Counted from the stretch's first letter, positions 50,917-60,086 are shown. The stretch is 60,194 bases of DNA from Desertimonas flava (GCF_003426815.1 NZ_QKYK01000034.1:1-60194); one strand, 5' to 3'. Notes: generated by a model not told the origin, from the sequence alone. Made by a program: numbers and translations.

Positions 50917-51936
50917 ATGATCAACGACACCAAGGTCCTCGACGTCCACTCGCACGTCAGCCATCCGATGGACGGCATGGGGCGGATGCTCATGCTCATG
51001 CTGGCGACGAACATGAAGCTCGGCAGCCCGATCGGCACGCCCGCCGCCGAGGAAGCCGGACTCGGCGAGGAGGCCTTCGCCACGGCGGTCGAGCAACACA
51101 TCCGCTACATCGACGAGCGCAACATCGACGCCCAGGTGCTCGGCCCGCGGCCCTTCTTGATGCTCGGTTGGATGGAGCCACACCTCCTGCCGATGTGGAC
51201 CCGCCTGGTCAACGACGCGATCCACCATCAGTGCCAGCTCCGTCCCGATCGCTTCGTCGGCGCATGTCAGCTCCCGCAGGACGCCACGGCGCCCGACTCG
51301 ACGCACATGCTCGACGAGCTGCGACGCACCGTCGACGACTACGGCTTCGTCGGCGTCTACGTCAGTCCCGACCCCGACGGTCACCGTACGAGTCCAGGAC
51401 TCGCCGACCGCTACTGGTACCCGCTGTACGAGGAGTGCTCAGCTCGGTCCTTGCCGATCATCATTCACGGGACCAACACCCTGGATCGTCGCTTCAACCA
51501 CGTGCCCCACAACTACCAGCTCGGCTTCGTCGCCGAGCAGTACTGGGCCGGGCAGATCCTGTCTCACAGCGATGTGTTCGATCACTTCCCCGATCTCCGC
51601 TTCGTCATCTGCCATTGCGGCGGCGCGCTCGACCGGTGGATCCCCACCGACCCCCATCTCGCTCAGAAGGACCTGTCGGAGAACATCCTCTATGACACCT
51701 GCGCCCACGACGTGCACTACCTGGAAGCAGCGATCAAGCAACGGGGAGTCGCCCGACTCTGCTTCGGGACCGAAGCCCCCGGGTCCGGTCGCGCCATTCG
51801 CCCGGAGACCGGCCGTTCCGCCGACGACCTCGTCCCGGTGATCGACGCCTACGACTTTCTCAGCGATGCCGACAAGGTGACGATCTTCCACGACAACCCC
51901 GCGAAGCTGTTCCCCCAGCTCGCCAAGATCGCCTGA
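50917..51936 (+). CDS. Amidohydrolase 2-family protein (ACMSD/LigJ-like)
   Basis: A 339-residue metal-dependent TIM barrel of the amidohydrolase-2 family. The metal-binding H-x-H is in VLDVHSHVSHP (His11, His13). Further likely ligands are in LPIIIHGTN and FVICHCGGALDRW, and RLCFGTEAPG contains the late acidic position. This family includes aminocarboxymuconate-semialdehyde decarboxylase, 4-oxalomesaconate hydratase and carboxyvanillate decarboxylase, all in ring-cleavage routes. Between two Rieske genes it probably acts on an intermediate; decarboxylation or hydration cannot be told apart here. AGGAG precedes ATG 50917. Confidence 0.82.
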   Translation: MINDTKVLDVHSHVSHPMDGMGRMLMLMLATNMKLGSPIGTPAAEEAGLGEEAFATAVEQHIRYIDERNIDAQVLGPRPFLMLGWMEPHLLPMWTRLVNDAIHHQCQLRPDRFVGACQLPQDATAPDSTHMLDELRRTVDDYGFVGVYVSPDPDGHRTSPGLADRYWYPLYEECSARSLPIIIHGTNTLDRRFNHVPHNYQLGFVAEQYWAGQILSHSDVFDHFPDLRFVICHCGGALDRWIPTDPHLAQKDLSENILYDTCAHDVHYLEAAIKQRGVARLCFGTEAPGSGRAIRPETGRSADDLVPVIDAYDFLSDADKVTIFHDNPAKLFPQLAKIA

Positions 51937-51965
51937 TCAGGCACGACGAACGGAGGGGATTCGCA

Positions 51966-53255
51966 GTGTTGACTGCCGAAGAGAACGAGCTGCTCACCCG
52001 CGTCGGGCCGGGCACGCCGATGGGGAACCTGCTGCGCCGGTATTGGTGGCCGGTCCTTGCTGCCGATGAGCTCGGCCGGACGCCGACGAAGGCGATCCGC
52101 GTGTTGGGTGAGGACCTCGTCGCCTATCGCGACCTCTCGGGCAACCTCGGGTTGATCGAGCGTCACTGCCCTCACCGCCGGGCCGATCTGTCGCTCGGCA
52201 TCCTCGAGCCGGACGGCATCCGCTGCTCGTACCACGGATGGTGTTTCGACGCCTCTGGCCGCTGCACGGATCAGCCCTACGAGCAGACGGCGAACCCGAA
52301 CTCGCGCTTTCGCGACAACGTCCGCGCAACCGCCTACCAGCTCCGCGAGCGAGCCGGGATCCTCTGGGCCTACATGGGGCCCGACCCGGCACCTGCGCTG
52401 TGGAACTGGGAGCCCTACGGCTGGGAGAACTGCTTCCGGCAGATCGTGACGGCGGAGGTGCCGTGCAACTGGCTGCAGGCCCAAGAGAACTCGATCGATC
52501 CCGTGCACTTCGAGTGGCTCCACGACAACTGGACCGCAGTGCGATCGGGCCGGCCGGAGCGCGCGGCGAAGCATCTGAAGTTGGGTTTCGACGAGTTCGA
52601 GTTCGGGTTCACCTACCGGCGAATCCGTGAAGGCGGTACCGAGGACGACGAACTGTGGACCGTCGGTCGGGTCTGCTTGTGGCCCAACTGCCTGTTCACC
52701 ACCGATCACTTCGAATGGCGTACGCCGATCGACGACGAGAACATGTTGAGCATCACGCTGGCGACCGAGCGGGTCCCGGTGGACCGAGAACCGTTCACCC
52801 AGGAGACGATCCCCTCCTGGCGGGGGCCCATCTTCGATGACGACGGACAGTGGATCCTGACCCACGTGATGAACCAGGACTTTGCCGCCTGGGTCGGCCA
52901 GGGACGGATCGCCGACAGGACCAGGGAGAATATCGGGCCGTCGGACAGAGGCATCGTGATGATTCGGCGTCAGCTGCTCGCCGATGTGGAGCGGGTCGCG
53001 CGAGGCGAGGATCCCAAAGGCATCGTGCGCGGCGAGGAGACGCCGATCCCGCTGCCGCTCGTCAACGCCGCCACCTTCACCAGACCTCGCTCTCGCTCCG
53101 AGTACGAGGAATGGCACGCGCTCCTCGAACGCATGGGGTTCCCCTCCGACTATCCGTTCCAGGCTGGTCAGCCGGCGTGGGTGCGGAGCCTGTACCAGGA
53201 GGCGATGGCAGCTCCCGCCGGATCGCCGCGGGCGGAGGCCGGTGTTCTGGCGTGA
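51966..53255 (+). CDS. Rieske non-heme iron oxygenase, alpha subunit (B)
   Basis: A 429-residue oxygenase, clearly different from the one at 49566. Rieske ligands are Cys68, His70, Cys87 and His90 (HCPHRRADLSLG ... CSYHGW). The iron site region is QAQENSIDPVHFEWLHD, and the phthalate-4,5-dioxygenase-like architecture RVGPGTPMGNLLRRYWWPV is shared by both copies. GTG 51966 follows a GGAGGGG site. Its TGA overlaps the CoA-transferase start. Two alpha subunits with no partners suggests two sequential oxidations sharing an electron chain encoded elsewhere. Confidence 0.9.
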   Translation: MLTAEENELLTRVGPGTPMGNLLRRYWWPVLAADELGRTPTKAIRVLGEDLVAYRDLSGNLGLIERHCPHRRADLSLGILEPDGIRCSYHGWCFDASGRCTDQPYEQTANPNSRFRDNVRATAYQLRERAGILWAYMGPDPAPALWNWEPYGWENCFRQIVTAEVPCNWLQAQENSIDPVHFEWLHDNWTAVRSGRPERAAKHLKLGFDEFEFGFTYRRIREGGTEDDELWTVGRVCLWPNCLFTTDHFEWRTPIDDENMLSITLATERVPVDREPFTQETIPSWRGPIFDDDGQWILTHVMNQDFAAWVGQGRIADRTRENIGPSDRGIVMIRRQLLADVERVARGEDPKGIVRGEETPIPLPLVNAATFTRPRSRSEYEEWHALLERMGFPSDYPFQAGQPAWVRSLYQEAMAAPAGSPRAEAGVLA

Positions 53256-54448
53256 GCGTCTTGCCGCTCGAGGGCTACCGGGTGATCGACCTGACGTCGG
53301 TGGTCATGGGTCCACTGGCCACCCAGATGCTCGCCGACCAGGGTGCCGACGTCATCGTCGTCGAGCAGCCCGCCGGTGACGCCAACCGCCACATGGGGTT
53401 GGGTCCGCACCGTGACCTGTCCGGGCCGGCGCTCAACCTGATGCGCAACAAGCGCAGCATCGTCCTCGACATCCGGCACCCACGTGGCTACGAGGTACTC
53501 GTCGACCTGGTGCGCAGCGCCGACGTCTTCGTCACCAACCTGAGACCGGGCTCGCGGGCCCGTGCGCGTCTCACCGACGATGATCTCCGCCCCCACCGGC
53601 CGGATCTCGTCTATTGCAGCGTCGCCGGCTTCGCGGCCGACGACCCGCGGGCGGACCACGCCGCCTACGACGACATCGTGCAGGCGGCCGCGGGCTTCGT
53701 CGACATCCACGACCGCGCTGGCCTGACCTCGACGGCCGCGCCGACGATCCTTGTCGACAAGATCGTCGGGATGGCTGTCGCCAATGCGATCACCACAGCC
53801 CTCCTTCATCGAGAGCGCACCGGCTTGGGCTCGGAGATCGCCATGTCGATGCAGGAGATCGCCTCCGCGTGGTTGCTTGTCGAGCACGGCGCGGCCGCCA
53901 TCCCCGAGCCGCCCACCGGCCCTCCGGGCTACCCGCGACTACTGAGTCCCCAACGGCGACCACTGCGTACGAGTGACGGCGCGGTGGCGATCCTCACGTA
54001 CGAGCGGCACCACTTCGAAGGGCTGGCACGCCTGGCCGATCGCGACGACCTGCTCGCCGACCCGCGCTTCTTGACCAGGCTGGGGCGGCTCGAGCACATC
54101 GACGAGCTGTATCGCGAGTACCAGACGATCGCCGCTCGGTTCGACACCGCCACCTTCCTCGAGCGGTGCCGAGCTCACGGCGTCCCGGCCCACGAGGTCG
54201 TGACGCTGGACGACATCATCGCCGAGCTTCGCCTCGCCGATCACCCGCACGCGGGGCGTTACCGCGTCACCCCGTCGCTCGGACCGGCCACCGCCGCCTC
54301 GATCGCTCCGCGCCCGGCCCCGCTGATCGGCGAGCACGGACCGGACATCCTCCGCTCACTTGGCTACCCGGCCGACCAGATCGACGATCTCGTTGGGCTT
54401 CGAGTGCTCGGCTCGGACCCGTGCGAGCCCGCCGATCGACCGACGTGA
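53252..54448 (+). CDS. CaiB/BaiF-type (class III) CoA-transferase
   Basis: A 398-residue transferase moving CoA between acyl groups. The N-terminal PLEGYRVIDLTSVVMGPLATQMLADQGADVIVVEQPAGD and LNLMRNKRSIVLDIRHPRGYEVLVDLVRSADVFVTNLRPG are characteristic; the catalytic Asp should lie in the AAYDDIVQAAAGF region. GTG 53252 overlaps the Rieske B stop, and its own stop overlaps the sulfatase start. With the ligase at 56058 it offers two routes for CoA activation, pointing to CoA thioesters in the pathway. Confidence 0.9.
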   Translation: MSVLPLEGYRVIDLTSVVMGPLATQMLADQGADVIVVEQPAGDANRHMGLGPHRDLSGPALNLMRNKRSIVLDIRHPRGYEVLVDLVRSADVFVTNLRPGSRARARLTDDDLRPHRPDLVYCSVAGFAADDPRADHAAYDDIVQAAAGFVDIHDRAGLTSTAAPTILVDKIVGMAVANAITTALLHRERTGLGSEIAMSMQEIASAWLLVEHGAAAIPEPPTGPPGYPRLLSPQRRPLRTSDGAVAILTYERHHFEGLARLADRDDLLADPRFLTRLGRLEHIDELYREYQTIAARFDTATFLERCRAHGVPAHEVVTLDDIIAELRLADHPHAGRYRVTPSLGPATAASIAPRPAPLIGEHGPDILRSLGYPADQIDDLVGLRVLGSDPCEPADRPT

Positions 54449-56007
54449 CCCCGCCGGCGATGAACGTCCTCGTCCTGATCACCGACCAGCACCGCGCCGA
54501 CCACGTCGGCTACGCGGGAAACGAAGCGCTGTCGACACCGAACCTCGACCACCTCGCCGCCCGGGGAATGGTGTTCGACAACGCGTGGGTCGCCAACCCG
54601 GTGTGCATGCCGAACCGATCGACGATCATGACCGGCCGCATGCCCAGCGCCCACGGCGTGACGTTCAACGACCGCTCGCTCGAATGGGGCGCCGCCACTC
54701 ACGTGCGGCAGTTCCGGCGAGCCGGTTGGCGAACGGCGCTCATCGGCAAATCGCACCTCCAACACGGCATGAGCCGTGGCTCGGCGCACCCCGTCGACCT
54801 GGACCCGGCCGTCGACCACGGCTACGCCGCCGGCTGGGACACGCTCGAACATCCCGAGCGCTACGTCGCCGAGCCCCCGTGCTTCCCCGACGACTTCTAC
54901 GGCTTCGACACCGTCGAGCTCTCGATCGATCACGGCGGTCGCATGTCAGGGCATCATCTGCTCTGGGCGCTCGAGCACGGAGCGCGCTACGAAGACGTCG
55001 TCGTCCCGCTCACCGCCGAGTCGCCAGCGCTGCAGCGGTCCGATCGGTGGTGGCAGCTCTACCAGCCGCCGTACCCCGACGAACTTCACAGCACGAACTT
55101 CGTCGTCGAGCGGACGATCGAGTTCATCGAGTCGTGCGCGGCCGCTGACCAGCCGTGGTACGCGTGGGCGTCCTTCCCCGACCCTCATCATCCGATGGCT
55201 GCTCCCGGACGCTGGTATCGCCGGCACGACCCGGTCGACATCGAGATCCCGAGCTCCTTTGGCGATCGAGCCGTGTTCGATCATGCGCCGCAGTACCTTC
55301 GCGACACCCTTCGCACGACCCCACGGATGCAGACCCGATACGTCACGCCATGCGGGACCGACGATCCCGACCTGGTGCGTGAGTACCTCGCGGCGACATA
55401 CGACCTGATCGAATTCCTCGACGACGGCGTCGGCCGCATCCTGGAGGCGATCGAGAGGATGGGCCAGACCGATGACACGGTGGTCGTCTTCACCTCCGAC
55501 CACGGCGACCTCGGTGGCGATCACGGGATGCTGCTCAAGGGATTCAACCCATTCCGGGGTGTGCTCCAGGTGCCGATGGTGATCGCAGATCCGCGTCGGC
55601 TACCGGGGCGATCGCCGTCGCTCGCCGGGAGCATCGACATCGGTCCCACGTTGATGGACCTCTGCGGGGTGAGGCCGCACGACGGCATCCAGGGAGTTTC
55701 GCTGGCACCGGTCGTCGCAGACCCAGCGCGGGTGGTGCGAGACCACGTCCTCGTCGAGGACGACCTGCGCCGGTCCGACGCTGCCCGCCGGGGCATGCCG
55801 CACCGCCTCCGCACGATCGTCACGGGCGCTGCCAAGTACACGAGGTGGTGCGACGGTCACGAGTTGTTGTTCGATCTGGCGGCCGATCCCGACGAGACCG
55901 CCGATCTCGCCCATCGTGCCGACCCACGCCTCGACGCTGCGCGGGTGGCTCTGCTCGACTCACTCATGGCACACACCGACGACGCGCGCGGCGCCCCCGT
56001 CTCTTGA
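54445..56007 (+). CDS. Cytoplasmic sulfatase / phosphonate-monoester-hydrolase-type enzyme
   Basis: A 520-residue alkaline-phosphatase-fold hydrolase. The sulfatase signature C-x-P-x-R is intact (Cys54 in NPVCMPNRSTIMTGR), so the cysteine can be matured to formylglycine. Metal residues appear in LITDQHRADH and VFTSDHGDLGGDHGMLLKG. The wording resembles arylsulfatases and phosphonate monoester hydrolases. There is no signal peptide, so the ester must be imported before hydrolysis. GTG 54445 overlaps the CoA-transferase stop; ATG 54460 is the alternative. The maturation enzyme is not in the window. Confidence 0.87.
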   Translation: MTPPAMNVLVLITDQHRADHVGYAGNEALSTPNLDHLAARGMVFDNAWVANPVCMPNRSTIMTGRMPSAHGVTFNDRSLEWGAATHVRQFRRAGWRTALIGKSHLQHGMSRGSAHPVDLDPAVDHGYAAGWDTLEHPERYVAEPPCFPDDFYGFDTVELSIDHGGRMSGHHLLWALEHGARYEDVVVPLTAESPALQRSDRWWQLYQPPYPDELHSTNFVVERTIEFIESCAAADQPWYAWASFPDPHHPMAAPGRWYRRHDPVDIEIPSSFGDRAVFDHAPQYLRDTLRTTPRMQTRYVTPCGTDDPDLVREYLAATYDLIEFLDDGVGRILEAIERMGQTDDTVVVFTSDHGDLGGDHGMLLKGFNPFRGVLQVPMVIADPRRLPGRSPSLAGSIDIGPTLMDLCGVRPHDGIQGVSLAPVVADPARVVRDHVLVEDDLRRSDAARRGMPHRLRTIVTGAAKYTRWCDGHELLFDLAADPDETADLAHRADPRLDAARVALLDSLMAHTDDARGAPVS

Positions 56008-56057
56008 ACGCAGTGGCCGTGCTCGCCGAGATCGAACCCCCCAACGGAGGTAGACAG

Positions 56058-57632
56058 ATGAACGACCTCGTCAGCATCACTCACGCTCGACGTCACGGAA
56101 TCGCCGACCTGCTCGCACGTACGGCGGCCCGACGGCCTCACCACCGAGCGCTGATCTCGGATGGTGGGACGGACACCTTCGGCGAACTCGACCGGCTCGT
56201 CACGAGGGTGGCGCACGCGATGGCCGATCGCGGCATCGCCAAGGGTGATCGGGTCGTGATCTTCGGTCACAACTCCCGGGACTACATCGCCTACTACTTC
56301 GCCCTGGCCCGGATCGGTGCGATCTCGGTCCCTGCGAACTTCATGCTCAACGCCGAGGAGCTCGCCTACATCGTCGTCCACTCGCAGCCGGTCGGCTACA
56401 TCGTGGAGGACCAGCTCGCCGGCATCATGGATCGAGCGTGGCACCAGGCATCTTCGGGCCGCACGCCCCGACTGAGGGTATGGATCTCCACGGGCAGCGC
56501 TCGACCCGACGGCTTCGACGACCTCTCATGTCTCGAGTCCGAGGGGCGGGACGACGAGATCGCCGTGACGATCGACGACGACGATCCAGTTCAGATCATG
56601 TACACGAGCGGCACCGAGTCGAGGCCAAAGGGGGCGACGCTGACGAGCCGGTCGCTCATCGCCCAGTACGTCAGTTGCATCGTCGACGGCAACATGACGG
56701 CCGACGACATCGACATCCACTCGTTGCCGTTCTACCACTGCGCTCAGCTGCACTGCTTTCTGACGCCCGATGTCTACGTCGGTGCCACGAGCATCGTCCT
56801 CCCACGGCCTGATCCGGAGCTGATCTGCGCAGCGATCGAGCACGAGCGAGCCACCAAGCTGTTCTGCCCGCCGACGGTGTGGATCTCGATCTTGCGTTCC
56901 GACGCGTTCGATCGGTTTGACCTGTCGTCGTTGCGCAAGGGCTACTACGGGGCATCGATCATGCCCGTCGAGGTGCTCCGCGAGATCGGTCAGCGCCTTC
57001 CCCAGGTGGACCTGTGGAACTTCTACGGTCAGACCGAGATGTCTCCGGTGGCGACCATTCTGCAGCCACGCGATCAGGTGCAACGCGCCGGATCGGCCGG
57101 GGTGGCGACGCTCAACGTGGAGACCAGGATCGTCGACGACGCCGGTCGCTTCGTGGAGCCCGGAACGATCGGCGAGATCGTTCACCGCAGCCCGCAAGCC
57201 ATGGTGGGCTACTGGAACGATCCGGAGAAGACCGACGAGACCTTCCGCGACGGATGGTTCCACTCCGGCGATCTCGGCGTGATCGACAGCGACGGATATC
57301 TCACGGTCGTCGACCGCAAGAAGGACATGATCAAGTCGGGTGGCGAGAACGTGGCGAGCAAGGAAGTCGAGGAGTGCCTGTTCCAGCACCCGGCGGTCGC
57401 CGAGGCTGCTGTGTTCGGAGTCCCGGATCCCCACTGGATCGAGGCCGTCGTGGCGTGCGTCGTCCTCCGCGATGGCGCCGACGTGAGCGGCGACGAGCTC
57501 GTCGCGTACTCACGCCAACACCTCGCCGGCTTCAAGACGCCGAAGCGGATCTTCGTCGTCGACGCACTCCCCAAGAACCCGAGCGGGAAGATCCTCAAGC
57601 GCGATCTCCGTCTGCAGTTCGCCACCGAGTGA
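56058..57632 (+). CDS. AMP-forming acyl-CoA ligase
   Basis: A 524-residue adenylate-forming ligase. Motifs in order: IMYTSGTESRPKGA (phosphate loop, Glu in place of the usual Thr/Gly), FYGQTEMSP, DGWFHSGDLGVID, DRKKDMIKSGGENV and the catalytic lysine segment PKNPSGKILKRDLR. ATG 56058 has a strong GGAGG site and a 50-bp gap from the sulfatase. It would activate an aromatic or aliphatic acid with CoA and ATP; the substrate cannot be inferred. The next gene overlaps its stop. Confidence 0.9.
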   Translation: MNDLVSITHARRHGIADLLARTAARRPHHRALISDGGTDTFGELDRLVTRVAHAMADRGIAKGDRVVIFGHNSRDYIAYYFALARIGAISVPANFMLNAEELAYIVVHSQPVGYIVEDQLAGIMDRAWHQASSGRTPRLRVWISTGSARPDGFDDLSCLESEGRDDEIAVTIDDDDPVQIMYTSGTESRPKGATLTSRSLIAQYVSCIVDGNMTADDIDIHSLPFYHCAQLHCFLTPDVYVGATSIVLPRPDPELICAAIEHERATKLFCPPTVWISILRSDAFDRFDLSSLRKGYYGASIMPVEVLREIGQRLPQVDLWNFYGQTEMSPVATILQPRDQVQRAGSAGVATLNVETRIVDDAGRFVEPGTIGEIVHRSPQAMVGYWNDPEKTDETFRDGWFHSGDLGVIDSDGYLTVVDRKKDMIKSGGENVASKEVEECLFQHPAVAEAAVFGVPDPHWIEAVVACVVLRDGADVSGDELVAYSRQHLAGFKTPKRIFVVDALPKNPSGKILKRDLRLQFATE

Positions 57633-58105
57633 CCGCCGGACTCGCGGCGGCTGCTCGCGGACGGCTGGACGGCTGGCCGGATGACCCGACACGCGAGACT
57701 CGCGACGTGCTGGGACACATCGGAATCAACGTGCCCGACCTGGCTGTCGCGCGGGCGTACTACGCGGACCTGATGCCGCAGGTGGGGTTCGAGCCCTTCC
57801 TCGACGAACCTGACCAGTTCGCCTTTCGGCCAGCGCGGGGCAAGCCAGGGACGTACCTGTTCTTCTACCCCGGCGGTTCGCAGCTGCCGAACTCGCGTCA
57901 TGACACCACTGGGCTTCAACACCTCGCCTTCATGGTCGGCGCTCGAGCCGCAGTCACGGAGGTGCACCGCTGGGCGATCGCGAGCGGAAGCGAGGTCGTC
58001 CACGCGCCTCGCTCGTTCCCCGAGTACCCACCGCCGTACTTCGCGACGTTCTGGCTCGACCCGTTCGGAATCATGCTCGAGGCGGTCTGCCACTACGACC
58101 GATGA
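57629..58105 (+). CDS. VOC-family (glyoxalase/dioxygenase fold) protein
   Basis: A 158-residue metalloprotein of the vicinal-oxygen-chelate superfamily. LGHIGINVPDLAVARAYYADLMPQVGFEPF carries a first metal-ligand-type His, TGLQHLAFMVGARAAVTEVHRWAIASG a second, and DPFGIMLEAVCHYD the Glu. GTG 57629 is coupled to the ligase stop; GTG 57707 would remove a nonconserved 26-residue N-terminus and is equally plausible. It is too short for a two-domain type I extradiol dioxygenase, so it is more likely an isomerase, lyase or binding protein ending the island. Confidence 0.82.
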   Translation: MTAGLAAAARGRLDGWPDDPTRETRDVLGHIGINVPDLAVARAYYADLMPQVGFEPFLDEPDQFAFRPARGKPGTYLFFYPGGSQLPNSRHDTTGLQHLAFMVGARAAVTEVHRWAIASGSEVVHAPRSFPEYPPPYFATFWLDPFGIMLEAVCHYDR

Positions 58106-58214
58106 TCCTCGGGGATCCGCTCGAACTCAGCGATGACCTCGTGGAGGAGCGGCCGGTCACGCTGCGTATGTGTGCGAGCGGTCGACGTGTCCCTTGACCA
58201 GCTGCGAGGGCCCG

Positions 58215-58226
58215 CGTCACGTGACG
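58215..58226. repeat. 12-bp palindrome, CGTCACGTGACG, copy 3
   Basis: Identical to copies at 13134 and 37241; lies in the 211-bp gap between the convergent VOC and PhoX-like genes. The rest of that gap shows nothing I can support. Confidence 0.6.
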
Positions 58227-58316
58227 GGAACGCCGGGTCTCCGTACGGGGCCGGTGCACCCGCCCCGAACCCCGTCCGCCACGTTCCCCCGGCGGCGTCG
58301 GAGGTCGGTGCGTGGG

Positions 58317-59759
58317 TCAGCGGAGCTGGTCCCACGGTCCCCAGACGGCGAAGGACATTGCTGGCTCGAGGGGCGGGTCCTCGCCCATCAGGTTGAAGAA
58401 CAGAGTCGTTCCATCGGGGCTGAACGTCGGTCCGGTGGGGTCGTTCACCCCGTCCATCGCCTCGGCGATGGTGTATCTGTCGCCGCTGGGAGTAAAGGCG
58501 TTGAGCGTCGATGTACCGATGCCGTCATCGGCGATCAGCATCAGACCCGACTCATCGACGGTGACTGCGTCGGGGTAGTTGAGTACCCAGATGCCCGGTG
58601 CCTCGAGGAGCAGTTCGAGCATGCCGCCGTCTTCCGAGGCGTCGGGATGGTAGGCCCAGACCTGCCCGCATCCCGCGGCACCGCCGGCGGTGGCGAGGAA
58701 CACGGCTGAGTTCGTGGCGGTACTCCACACGCATCCTTCGAGGCCCGCGAAGGTCGCACCGCCTTGGGCCTCGACCTGTCGGAACACGCCATGGGCTGCG
58801 TCCTCGTAGGTCGTGCCGGGCGCCGGGTCGGGGTCCTCGATCACGACCCAGTCGACGTCGAAGCGAGTGCCCTGCTCGAACCCGCCGCGCATGTCTTTGC
58901 CTCGTTCACCTCTGATCCGCAGGCCGTACAGGGTGCCGCCGTCGGCCAATCGGTCACGCGTCGTGGGTCGGAACCGATAGAACCCGGCGGGTTCGGCGTC
59001 CTCGGTGAGGTAGCAGTCTCCGGTGCGGGGGTCGATCGCAACGGCTTCGTGAATGAATCGGCCCATCGCCACCAGCGGCTCGGGGTCGACGATGCCGTCG
59101 GCGTCTGCGGGGACCTCGAAGACGTAGCCGTGGCGTTGCTCGAAGCCATTCTGGAACTCGTCGTTGTCCTCGTTGACGACGAAGGGCCGGTCATCCTCGA
59201 TCGTCTCCTCACACGACAGCCACGATCCCCAAGGCGTGCGCCCACCGCTGCAATTGGTGTGAGTGCCGTTGAGGCTGAGGAAGTCGCGAATCACCTCAAC
59301 CGAACCGTCGGGCTTCACCTCGAGCTCCACGGTCGTGGTCGCGCCACCGGCACGGCGGTCATAAGCGCGCTCACCCGCGACCGCAGTCGTCTCGTTCGAT
59401 GGGCTGTCGACCTCGTGGTTGCGAATCAGGCGCAGGCGCCCGTCGGGCATCGCGAAGACAGCAGAGCCGTCGTGCGACGCGGGGCAGATGTTGCCGTCGG
59501 ACATCGTCTCGCCGGCGATGCCGAAGCTGCGGTAGTTGAACCCTTCGGGCAACAGCAGCCGCTCGACGCCGTCACGAGCGTCCGGGACTGCGCGCCGCTG
59601 GCCGATGGGGGATCCTGGACGCAGCAACCGCCATAGTTCATCGCTCCCCGCGCGCCGGGCTCGGGCAACTGCGACTCCACTGTCGAGCACCGACAGCGCA
59701 GCAGCGCTGCCGAGCACCCCGCGGACGAATGAACGACGAGACAACGAAGATGAAGTCAT
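58317..59759 (-). CDS. PhoX/DUF839-family phosphatase, Tat-exported
   Basis: A 480-residue protein. Start ATG 59759 gives a twin-arginine signal (SRRSFVRGVLGSAAALSVL). The mature beta-propeller shows PhoX family patterns: LRLIRNHEVDSPS, NGTHTNCSGGRTPWGSWLSCEE, GRFIHEAVAIDPRTGDCYLTEDAEPAGFYRFRP, and GLMLIADDGIGTSTLNAF. PhoX enzymes bind Fe/Ca and release phosphate from organic esters outside the membrane. The cysteine in TNCSGGRTPWGSWLSCEE is a known metal-cofactor region. It is convergent with the catabolic island. No Pho box is evident upstream. Confidence 0.85.
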   Translation of the reverse strand: MTSSSLSRRSFVRGVLGSAAALSVLDSGVAVARARRAGSDELWRLLRPGSPIGQRRAVPDARDGVERLLLPEGFNYRSFGIAGETMSDGNICPASHDGSAVFAMPDGRLRLIRNHEVDSPSNETTAVAGERAYDRRAGGATTTVELEVKPDGSVEVIRDFLSLNGTHTNCSGGRTPWGSWLSCEETIEDDRPFVVNEDNDEFQNGFEQRHGYVFEVPADADGIVDPEPLVAMGRFIHEAVAIDPRTGDCYLTEDAEPAGFYRFRPTTRDRLADGGTLYGLRIRGERGKDMRGGFEQGTRFDVDWVVIEDPDPAPGTTYEDAAHGVFRQVEAQGGATFAGLEGCVWSTATNSAVFLATAGGAAGCGQVWAYHPDASEDGGMLELLLEAPGIWVLNYPDAVTVDESGLMLIADDGIGTSTLNAFTPSGDRYTIAEAMDGVNDPTGPTFSPDGTTLFFNLMGEDPPLEPAMSFAVWGPWDQLR

Positions 59760-59921
59760 GGCGCGAGATGGTCGCAGCGCGACGTGACGCGGCGATTGCG
59801 CCGCCGTTGCGGGCAACTTGCCTCACGGTTGCATGCCTCGAACATGCGACCGCAGCTGCTTTCGCGCCATCCCGCGGCGCAATCTCGCCCGCGCGATGCA
59901 ACGACCGGGCCTCGCGGGATT

Positions 59922-59958
59922 CGCGGCATCGCGGCATCGCGGCATCGCGGCATCGCGG
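59922..59958. repeat. 8-bp tandem repeat, 4.6 copies
   Basis: Four perfect copies of CGCGGCAT (59922-59953) plus a partial fifth. A period of 8 shifts the reading frame, so copy-number change would not be tolerated inside a gene; this supports the stretch being noncoding. Confidence 0.85.
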
Positions 59959-60086
59959 GAGTACCCCAGCCGTTCTCGTCGCACCATCGAACTCATCGGC
60001 CTCACGATCGACGACTAGGACCGCACCGACCCGCTCCTGGCGAGGGCAAAGGCCAACAATCCGAGACCGGCGCCGAACTGTCGCCC

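Noticed and set aside
59922-59958. Tandem repeat considered as a CRISPR array
   Set aside because: The unit is 8 bp with no spacers.
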